Below are positions 1-4,310 of a stretch of 7,839 nt of DNA, in pieces. The DNA comes from an uncultured Actinomycetes bacterium (GTDB lineage: Bacteria; Actinomycetota; Actinomycetes; Nanopelagicales; Nanopelagicaceae). The notes below the pieces were generated by a model that was not told the DNA's origin, did no database searches, and saw nothing but the letters and a program-made list of their open reading frames with translations. The stretch is from positions 1 through 7,839 of the forward strand of contig CAIPQX010000051.1 in NCBI GenBank assembly GCA_903867285.1, written 5' to 3'. The position numbers and the translations under genes were made by a program. Each line of letters begins with the position of its first letter. The first letter of the stretch is position 1.

Positions 1-156
1 CATCCATAATTGCATGTGAGGTTGCTTCGTCGGTCTCTGGACCAAAATTCATTGTTCCCAAACAGAGTTGACTTACTGATAGTCCGGAGCGGCCCAGATT
101 CTTATATTTCATTTCCACTGCAAGCTCGATTCAGTAGTGGCCGAAATTGTCAGCCT
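1..156. other. Non-coding stretch downstream of the regulator gene; nothing recognised
   Basis: This stretch lies downstream of the stop codon of the leftward LuxR-family gene. I see no convincing gene, no RNA gene and no hairpin followed by a T-run that would act as an intrinsic terminator for the regulator. A 72-codon rightward open frame begins here but runs into the regulator's coding strand and has no recognisable domain. The only repeat is a 10-bp copy of TGGCCGAAAT at 138-147 that recurs at 187-196 inside the regulator gene, probably by chance. Confidence 0.5.
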
Positions 157-840
157 TCAGGTAATAATAGCCCCAACTTTGTCACTTGGCCGAAATCCGC
201 GAAGTTGACGATGGTACAAGGCCGCTAGCGAAACTCGTTGATTGATCCCTTCCGATTGCGTTACCTCTAATTTTTTTGCGAGTCTGCTAATCGCGTTCTC
301 GACAGCGTTTACCGAGACGCCTCTAGCCTTCGACATTTGGATATTTGAAAATCCCATTGAAATCTCGCGCAGGAGTTCCACTTGGTTATTTGTGAGGTGA
401 GAGCGATTGTTAAGTTGAACCGTTGAGAAGTGGAATTCATCTCCTTTTCGCACCCTATTGTGGGCCGCCTCGATCAAGATCGAGCGTAACTGCGCTAGGT
501 CCTTAACCTCAGATTTGATTACTAGCGATGAATCGCGAGGGGCTTCCTCATGATTTATTCCGGCCATGCGCTGATCGAAGTGAGAGGTGAGAAAAACTAA
601 CCCCATATTGGGAAATTTCAGCCGTAATGAAAAAGCGAGATCAAAGCTATGAGCGGAGCCGTTATGGTCGATATCAATTATCGTGACATCGGGCGCATCT
701 ACGTGAAAATCCAACTCAAACTTCTGCGCTTCCCCTGTTATCTGCGGGAGCTCAAACCCCAGCCTGACCAGGCTATCTGCCAGGAGGGCATTAAATAGCG
801 AATCATTGCCAAGCAGTAGAACTCTTACCCGACGAGGCAT
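157..840 (-). CDS. Atypical response regulator with LuxR-type DNA-binding domain
   Basis: This is a two-domain transcription regulator of 227 aa from the ATG at 840. Residues about 4-126 form a receiver-like domain. The phosphoacceptor-position Asp (D56, in TIIDID), the Thr/Ser (LTS, about 85-86) and the conserved Lys (K109, in VIKSE) are present. The usual paired acidic residues after the first beta strand are replaced by Gly-Asn-Asp (LLLGND), so phosphorylation may be weak or absent. Residues about 148-214 are a LuxR/GerE helix-turn-helix (LTNNQVELLREISMGFSN then VSVNAVENAISRLAKKL). No sensor kinase is adjacent, so it is an orphan here. It is divergent from the signal peptidase/fibre operon across a dyad-rich gap and is the likely controller of that operon and of itself (inference). 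The start is uncertain: in-frame ATGs also lie at 861 and 882. A G8 tract precedes the ATG at 840 and could serve as a crude ribosome binding site. The two longer forms would translate through an A8G8 run. Confidence 0.85.
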   Translation of the reverse strand: MPRRVRVLLLGNDSLFNALLADSLVRLGFELPQITGEAQKFELDFHVDAPDVTIIDIDHNGSAHSFDLAFSLRLKFPNMGLVFLTSHFDQRMAGINHEEAPRDSSLVIKSEVKDLAQLRSILIEAAHNRVRKGDEFHFSTVQLNNRSHLTNNQVELLREISMGFSNIQMSKARGVSVNAVENAISRLAKKLEVTQSEGINQRVSLAALYHRQLRGFRPSDKVGAIIT

Positions 841-842
841 GG

Positions 843-858
843 CCCCCCCCTTTTTTTT
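843..858 (-). repeat. A8G8 homopolymer tract at the regulator's start
   Basis: On the leftward strand eight A residues are followed directly by eight G residues, two bases upstream of the ATG at 840. If translation begins at 840 the tract is the leader and sets ribosome-binding strength and spacing. If it begins at 861 or 882 the tract is coding (Lys-Lys-Lys-Gly-Gly-Ala) and a one-base length change would frameshift the protein. Tracts of this length are known slippage sites in phase-variable genes. No variation can be seen in a single sequence. Confidence 0.7.
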
Positions 859-913
859 CATCTCGTGGGATAACCCTGACATAAGATCTCAACGCGCGCG
901 AGACGAAAATCAC

Positions 914-941
914 ATAAAACTCTCCTGATTCAGGAGGCCAA
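914..941 (-). promoter_or_regulatory. Candidate promoter for the regulator gene, with a dyad in its spacer
   Basis: Read leftward, TTGGCC (936-941; 4 of 6 matches to TTGACA) is followed after 16 bp by TTTTAT (914-919; 4 of 6 matches to TATAAT). The 15-bp palindrome at 922-936 fills the spacer and overlaps the -35 element by one base, a position typical of repressor or autoregulator sites. The match is modest and unproven. Confidence 0.33.
922..936. promoter_or_regulatory. 15-bp palindrome, candidate operator
   Basis: CTCCTGA and TCAGGAG form a perfect 7-bp inverted repeat around a single central T. It lies in the divergent intergenic region about 80 bp upstream of the regulator's ATG at 840. 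Size and symmetry suit a dimeric helix-turn-helix protein such as the adjacent LuxR-type regulator, but which protein binds is inference. Confidence 0.45.
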
Positions 942-956
942 ACCTGCGGAGTTCCA

Positions 957-1015
957 TTTGGCGTGTGGCTAACCCGACAAAGCCCAAAGCTCTAGTGGGG
1001 TGACCACACGCCAAA
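957..1015. repeat. Perfect 12-bp inverted repeat with 35-bp spacer
   Basis: TTTGGCGTGTGG at 957-968 is the exact reverse complement of CCACACGCCAAA at 1004-1015. It sits in the middle of the divergent intergenic region. The spacing places the arm centres 47 bp apart. It could be a pair of operator half-sites on opposite strands, or a hairpin if transcribed. No T-run follows on the rightward strand and the right arm is followed by an A-run, so I do not call it a terminator of the operon. Confidence 0.5.
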
Positions 1016-1049
1016 AAAGCGGCGGTGCGGTTACCCTCACAGTTGGTGA

Positions 1050-1064
1050 CTCACGAATTGTGAG
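1050..1064. promoter_or_regulatory. Dyad CTCAC-N5-GTGAG overlapping the operon's putative -35
   Basis: CTCAC (1050-1054) and GTGAG (1060-1064) form an inverted repeat around GAATT. It has the same 15-bp length and the same CTC/GAG ends as the palindrome at 922-936, with the two centres 128 bp apart. It lies within a larger imperfect dyad covering 1024-1074, made of GGTGC/GCACC outer arms and CTCACAGTT/AATTGTGAG inner arms. The position at or just upstream of the putative -35 of the signal peptidase promoter fits an activator or repressor site for the neighbouring regulator (inference). Confidence 0.4.
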
Positions 1065-1086
1065 CCTCTGCACCCCACATTAACTT
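1058..1086 (+). promoter_or_regulatory. Candidate promoter of the signal peptidase/fibre operon (leaderless)
   Basis: TTGTGA at 1058-1063 (4 of 6 to TTGACA) is separated by 17 bp from TAACTT at 1081-1086, which keeps the T1, A2 and T6 of the -10 consensus. The expected start of transcription falls on or next to the ATG at 1093. The gene has no Shine-Dalgarno sequence, so a leaderless transcript, common in actinobacteria, would explain both facts. The box matches are weak, consistent with dependence on an activator. Confidence 0.35.
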
Positions 1087-1092
1087 CCCGAT

Positions 1093-1644
1093 ATGAAAAT
1101 CATTAGGCAGCGAACTGGGCGCATCTTTTCAATCGTACTTGTCGCGTTAACTCTCTTGCCTACTCTGCTTGCAACGCTGCTCGGCTTTCACTTGAGCGTT
1201 GTCACTTCAGGCAGCATGCGCCCCACCATAAAGCCGGGAGACGTGGTCCTCACTAAGTACGAGAGCGTTAGCTCTCTGAAAGTCGGAGATGTCATTCTCT
1301 ATTTCAATACCAAACTAGGTACCGAAGTCGCCCACCGCATTGCGAGTATTCAGGTGAGGGCCGATCAACTCACGGTTACCACCAAAGGTGATGCTAATCC
1401 CGTAACTGATACCCCAGTTACCTTCAATCAAAGCATGCCAATTCCCGTGGCTAAATTTGTTCTTCCAAAAATTGGGTACGTGCTCATAAACCTGACCGGC
1501 AAACTCGGCAAATATGGCTTTGCACTCTTCGCAATCTTGGCGATTATGAATCTGACCTACCGGTCGATGAAGTCCAAGTCGAAGGCTGATCCCGAAATAA
1601 AGAGCGTTCCGCAAGAAGCAACTTCTCAAGGAGGTGACTCTTAG
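1093..1644 (+). CDS. SipW-like signal peptidase I (S26B type)
   Basis: This is a membrane serine protease that cleaves signal peptides from exported proteins. It is 183 aa with an N-terminal membrane helix (about 11-31), a catalytic domain facing outward, a second membrane helix near the C-terminus (about 141-157) and a charged cytoplasmic tail. S41 in SGSMRPTI is the expected nucleophile. H81 in AHRI replaces the Lys of typical bacterial leader peptidases. TKGDANPV (97-104) matches the GDAN box with D100. The Ser-His arrangement and two-helix topology define the archaeal/ER/SipW branch, whose Bacillus member processes TasA and TapA. The three genes downstream on the same strand encode exported proteins and are its probable substrates. 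No Shine-Dalgarno precedes the ATG, so a leaderless start is likely. Family assignment is firm; the dedicated-substrate role is inference from context. Confidence 0.92.
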   Translation: MKIIRQRTGRIFSIVLVALTLLPTLLATLLGFHLSVVTSGSMRPTIKPGDVVLTKYESVSSLKVGDVILYFNTKLGTEVAHRIASIQVRADQLTVTTKGDANPVTDTPVTFNQSMPIPVAKFVLPKIGYVLINLTGKLGKYGFALFAILAIMNLTYRSMKSKSKADPEIKSVPQEATSQGGDS

Positions 1645-1655
1645 GGACACCTGGC

Positions 1656-1684
1656 TTGCAGATTTAGAGATTCAAAATTACAAC
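1656..1684 (+). promoter_or_regulatory. Candidate internal promoter before the first subunit gene
   Basis: TTGCAG (1656-1661) and TACAAC (1679-1684; 4 of 6 to TATAAT) are spaced by 17 bp in the 68-bp gap between the signal peptidase and the first subunit gene. Transcription would begin near 1691, leaving a short A-rich leader with AGGAG. A separate promoter would allow far more structural subunit than peptidase to be made. The -35 match is poor (3 of 6). Confidence 0.25.
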
Positions 1685-1712
1685 AACCAACTACTACAAA
1701 ACAGGAGTTAAA

Positions 1713-2678
1713 TTGAAACTATCCACCTTGTTCGTCGGAAAGAGCTCTGCTCAAATTTTCCGCATGATGTTAATACCTAGCGCTGGAATCTTGGGTATCG
1801 CCCTTGTCACCGGCGTCACCTCTGCAAACCTCACCGCTGTTGGTACCAACCCCACAGCGCAGAGCATTGCATCAGGTTCGCTCAACCTCACCCTGGCCAA
1901 CTCAACCGCAACAAGCGAGACCGCTGGCTTCTCCTCAACGACCCCGATTGCCGGAATGGTTCCTGGTGATGTTCAGTACCGTTATATCGATTTGAAGCAA
2001 GGCGCCACACAAGGCACCGCTCTCTTGCCAACACTTGCGCTAAGTGCAACGGGCGACACCTCGCTGACTAGCGATAACGTACGCGGTATTCAATTCACTG
2101 TGAATAATTGCACAGTTGCTTGGACATTTGTCAATGCAACTTCAGCAAGCACCTGCAGTGGCACACAGTCCGTTGTTCTCGCATCAACTGGTGGATACAC
2201 ACTTCGTACCGCACAGGCGCTTACCAACTTCAACCTGGCGCAGAACACAACCAACTTCCTCCAGATCATCATGACTCTGCCTGCCAACACCACAAACAAT
2301 GAGACCACCACAAATGCTGGAACTCCTGTTGTTACAAATGGCGCTCAGACCATCACCGCTGTTCAGGCGAAAACAGTTGCTAATGCAGCTGTTTCCTTCA
2401 CCATGTCTTCAACCGATGCCGCTCAATTGGCTGTTGGTGAATACTTCTCCGTAGCTGGCTTCACCGGAACTTCAATTGGTTTCAATGGTGCCTACCACGT
2501 GCTTACCTCTTCAGGTACAACCGTTACGGCTACTCCTGTTGTTGACACAATTACCAACACTTCTGCCGCATCAGCACAAACTGTTGCAGCGACAGAACCA
2601 ACAATTCAGAGTCAGACAGCTGCCGCAACTTTTACTTTCACCGAGCAGCAGCGCACCGCCACGACGACTAACGGATAG
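1713..2678 (+). CDS. Exported TasA/camelysin-like subunit with an inserted domain
   Basis: This is an exported Ser/Thr/Asn-rich protein of 321 aa, predicted beta-rich. I chose the TTG start at 1713 because AGGAG lies at 1703-1707. A basic N-terminus and a hydrophobic helix (about 19-37) end in TSAN, a plausible cleavage site. The mature start (TAQSIASGSLNLTL) and the VPGD turn (83-86) recall SipW-cognate TasA/CalY proteins. C133-T-V-A-W and C148 probably form a disulfide. It aligns with the next gene product throughout (SIASGSLNLT/SVASGKLSMT, VPGDVQYRYI/APGDIQYRYI, TFTEQQR/AVTENQR). It differs by an extra segment at about 208-293. Part of that segment (VGEYFSVAGFTG...FNGAYHV) resembles the FCCH-type beta domain seen in phage and surface proteins. 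It has no LPXTG motif or C-terminal anchor. It is probably the major fibre or matrix subunit. The fold and function are inferred from motif likeness, not from a database match. Confidence 0.85.
   Translation: MKLSTLFVGKSSAQIFRMMLIPSAGILGIALVTGVTSANLTAVGTNPTAQSIASGSLNLTLANSTATSETAGFSSTTPIAGMVPGDVQYRYIDLKQGATQGTALLPTLALSATGDTSLTSDNVRGIQFTVNNCTVAWTFVNATSASTCSGTQSVVLASTGGYTLRTAQALTNFNLAQNTTNFLQIIMTLPANTTNNETTTNAGTPVVTNGAQTITAVQAKTVANAAVSFTMSSTDAAQLAVGEYFSVAGFTGTSIGFNGAYHVLTSSGTTVTATPVVDTITNTSAASAQTVAATEPTIQSQTAAATFTFTEQQRTATTTNG
2322..2543 (+). repeat. In-frame 12-bp direct repeat flanking the inserted domain
   Basis: ACTCCTGTTGTT occurs at 2322-2333 and again at 2532-2543, exactly 210 bp apart. 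Both copies encode Thr-Pro-Val-Val (residues 204-207 and 274-277). The paralogous next protein has a single TPVV at the matching position and lacks the segment between. The arrangement marks a possible insertion, duplication or deletion junction. Confidence 0.6.
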
Positions 2679-2689
2679 TTAGTAGTCGT
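2664..2689 (+). repeat. Intercistronic hairpin over the stop codon of subunit 1
   Basis: ACTAAC (2667-2672) pairs with GTTAGT (2678-2683) around the five-base loop GGATA. ACG at 2664-2666 can extend the stem with CGT at 2687-2689 across a three-base bulge. The TAG stop at 2676-2678 spans the loop and the first stem base. It is not followed by a T-run. It might protect the upstream mRNA 3' end or pause ribosomes, but it is short. Confidence 0.35.
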
Positions 2690-2698
2690 TTACACACC

Positions 2699-3385
2699 AT
2701 GAGCAATCTAAAGCAAGGTCTCTCCTTAACGGGAGGGGCCTTGCTTTACTCTTTTCTCCTCCTTCTTGCTGCAAGTCTCGGTCTCTCCTTAGTTACATCA
2801 TCCGCTGACGCCAGCGTCATAGCTCAGGCTTCAAATCGAACCACCCAATCAGTTGCCTCGGGAAAATTGAGCATGACTGCTTCCTCAGATGGAACAAGTG
2901 CCGGTTGGTCAACCTCGATAGTAAATATGGCTCCGGGTGACATCCAATATCGCTACATTAATTTCACGCAGGGAACGGGTGGTGCAACAAGCCCCAACCT
3001 TACGATCACTGATTCAACCCCAACACTTCTCAGCACAGATGCCAGCCGGGGACTTATTCTCACTCTTAAATCTTGTACCCGAGCGTGGACTTACACAATA
3101 GGTAGTTCTACCGTCGGCACTTGCGGAGGAACATCAACGACAATATTTGGAGATTCGTTATCCAATTTGCGCGGGACAAATCCTTTTGGCATTAACACCG
3201 CTGCCAATTCGACAACATACTTGCAACTGGAATTCCAGATAGACCTGATCGATGCAGAATCAGTAACCGATGGTCAAACACCCGTAGTTTCTCCAACGAC
3301 CGCACCTTCGATCCAAGGATTAACGGCTACGCTCATATTTGCGGTAACTGAAAACCAGCGTGCTGCGGTTAAGACAAACCAGTGA
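2699..3385 (+). CDS. Exported TasA/camelysin-like subunit, paralogue of the preceding gene
   Basis: This exported beta-rich protein has 228 aa. A hydrophobic segment (about 14-33) and SADAS around residue 38 give a signal peptide. The mature part carries QSVASGKLSMT (50-60), MAPGDIQYRYI (77-87), C126-T-R-A-W with C142 as a likely disulfide, and a C-terminal strand ending TENQR. All of these match the upstream 321-aa protein, minus its inserted domain. It lacks a wall-anchor motif. The ATG at 2699 has no Shine-Dalgarno and lies 20 bp after the previous stop. A second possible start is the TTG at 2741 (residue 15), preceded by GGAGG at 2732-2736. That ribosome site lies in the 3' arm of a strong hairpin, so translation may be structure-controlled. 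The stop codon overlaps the start of the third subunit gene. It is likely a minor or adaptor subunit (inference). Confidence 0.83.
   Translation: MSNLKQGLSLTGGALLYSFLLLLAASLGLSLVTSSADASVIAQASNRTTQSVASGKLSMTASSDGTSAGWSTSIVNMAPGDIQYRYINFTQGTGGATSPNLTITDSTPTLLSTDASRGLILTLKSCTRAWTYTIGSSTVGTCGGTSTTIFGDSLSNLRGTNPFGINTAANSTTYLQLEFQIDLIDAESVTDGQTPVVSPTTAPSIQGLTATLIFAVTENQRAAVKTNQ
2710..2747 (+). terminator. 16-bp terminator-like hairpin across the start of subunit 2
   Basis: AAAGCAAGG (2710-2718) is perfectly complementary to CCTTGCTTT (2739-2747). The pairing continues inward (2719-2725 with 2732-2738, including two G-U pairs) to a six-base loop at 2726-2731. A pyrimidine-rich, interrupted T stretch (ACTCTTTTCTCC) follows. 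The form is that of an intrinsic terminator or attenuator, weakened by the broken T-run, and it lies inside the annotated 5' coding end of the second subunit gene. It also buries a GGAGG sequence and the TTG at 2741. Partial termination would make subunit 1 more abundant than subunits 2 and 3. Confidence 0.6.
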
Positions 3386-3927
3386 TGGTCGCATTCAATT
3401 CGTTCGGCAAGATATTTGTAGCATTACAACTATCTTGCCTAATGATTACTGGAACCTGCAACGCAAGCTTGGTCGCGGCAACCAACGGCACTCCCACTGT
3501 TGGATCTGGCACTATTTCCGCAGTTATTGTTGCGACAAGTGGCACCGCCAACAGCAAAACTGCTTTCTCGATAGGTCAGGCAAACACGACTTCGGGAAAC
3601 TTTGCTTCACTTGTTAACTTCGGCACCATCCCCTTAGCGAGCGAGACCTTGACAGTGACCAGAAATGGAGGAGGCTCGGTTTCGGTTCTTAGCTTGCAGT
3701 ACTGCACGGGAACGTGGAACGAAACGACCGGAGTTTGCAGCACGGGGGCAATTACTATTCTGACAGTTCCTGCTGGTACAACTGCGGTGAGTCAGTTGAT
3801 TGCGCTACCTATGGCAGCGGGTGCCAGTTGGCGTTTGCGCCTAACCTCTTCGCAGACGGGGCAATCAGTTCTATTGTCAGTTACAGTCACTACTTCTAAC
3901 GATGTAAATACGACAAAAAATAGCTAG
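3385..3927 (+). CDS. Third exported, divergent fibre-like subunit
   Basis: This is an exported Ser/Thr-rich protein of 180 aa. A hydrophobic segment (about 9-24) ends in TCNAS, a likely cleavage site near residue 28. The remainder is short alternating strands (GSGTISAVIVATSG, TVTRNGGGSVSVLSLQYC). It shares with the two upstream proteins the C-T-x-x-W signature (C107-T-G-T-W111) and a second Cys (C118), but the overall sequence has diverged and it lacks the PGD turn. The ATG at 3385 shares one base with the TGA of the preceding gene, so translation is probably coupled; a GTG one codon upstream is an alternative. No anchor motif is present at the C-terminus. It is probably an accessory or tip subunit of the same assembly; a wholly independent secreted protein is possible. 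I do not recognise a named family. Confidence 0.75.
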   Translation: MVAFNSFGKIFVALQLSCLMITGTCNASLVAATNGTPTVGSGTISAVIVATSGTANSKTAFSIGQANTTSGNFASLVNFGTIPLASETLTVTRNGGGSVSVLSLQYCTGTWNETTGVCSTGAITILTVPAGTTAVSQLIALPMAAGASWRLRLTSSQTGQSVLLSVTVTTSNDVNTTKNS

Positions 3928-4040
3928 CCACCCCCATGCAGTCTCGCACTTCAGAGTTTGCTGGGAATTCATCTGACGGCTCGCCTGCCTCCACGAGGTA
4001 CATGGCAAGGCTTAATCGCTCTGTGCTTTATTGTTCAGGT
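3928..4040. other. Gap after the fibre operon; possible leaderless promoter near 4029-4034
   Basis: This gap holds no T-run hairpin terminator. TATTGT at 4029-4034 (4 of 6 to TATAAT) is placed so that transcription would begin at the ATG at 4041, but no -35 element is visible. The reading frame of the next gene stays open upstream with ATGs at 3936 and 4002 (CGAGG three bases before 4002). A longer protein therefore cannot be excluded. Confidence 0.3.
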
Positions 4041-4310
4041 ATGTCAGCGCTCACCGTCGAAGAAGTAAAATCTCGTTGGAACGAGGTGCTCGACGCCGTG
4101 CTCGAAACAGATCGCATCGCATGGCTGGCTTTCTTTGATGCGCGCATAGTCTCCGTTGATGCCGGAGTCTTAATCATCAACTTCAGCGACGCCCAGAAAT
4201 TTGGCGGAGATCACAACTTTTCTATGGCCCGCAATCCGCGCCATCTCGCGCTCCTACAAGAGAAGATCCAAGAGGTGTTCGAAGAGCCGCTTGAGGTTCT
4301 CGAAGTATGA
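4041..4310 (+). CDS. Small protein resembling the DnaX (gamma/tau) C-terminal domain
   Basis: This is a stand-alone cytoplasmic protein of 89 aa from the ATG at 4041. Its pattern is a helix containing VKSRWNEVLDAVLETDRIAWLAFFD, a strand pair (ARIVSVDAGVLIINFSDA), a helix (NPRHLALLQEKIQEVF) and a last strand (EPLEVLEV). This order and the spaced Trp, Arg-x-x-W and Leu positions resemble the C-terminal domain that follows the AAA+ part of bacterial DNA polymerase III gamma/tau. No ATPase or clamp-loader part is encoded here. I preferred the start at 4041 because the recognisable domain begins there; in-frame ATGs at 3936 and 4002 would add 35 or 13 residues of unlike composition. Its ATG/TGA junction overlaps the muramidase gene by four bases, so the two are co-translated. 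The role is unknown and the family likeness is from memory of the pattern, not a search. Confidence 0.65.
   Translation: MSALTVEEVKSRWNEVLDAVLETDRIAWLAFFDARIVSVDAGVLIINFSDAQKFGGDHNFSMARNPRHLALLQEKIQEVFEEPLEVLEV

Noticed and set aside
138..196. Direct repeat of TGGCCGAAAT near the left edge
   Set aside because: Ten bases occurring twice, one copy inside a coding region, is compatible with chance, and no element lies between.
10..228. Rightward 72-codon open frame at the left edge
   Set aside because: It overlaps the end of the well-supported leftward regulator, has no recognisable domain and no ribosome binding site.
1004..1015. Right arm of the 12-bp inverted repeat followed by an A-run, considered as an intrinsic terminator
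   Set aside because: On the rightward strand A residues, not T residues, follow. On the leftward strand the arm at 957-968 is followed only by scattered bases, and the 35-bp loop is too long for an intrinsic terminator.
1093..1644. Archaeal origin of the signal peptidase
   Set aside because: S26B/SipW-type peptidases are widespread in Gram-positive bacteria, and codon use and neighbours do not stand out from the rest of the window.
1315..1650. Leftward 111-codon open frame opposite the signal peptidase gene
   Set aside because: It is antisense to a gene with intact catalytic motifs and its translation shows no domain; a shadow frame.
1713..3927. Sortase-assembled pili
   Set aside because: None of the three subunits has an LPXTG-like motif, a C-terminal hydrophobic segment or a basic tail, and no sortase gene is present.
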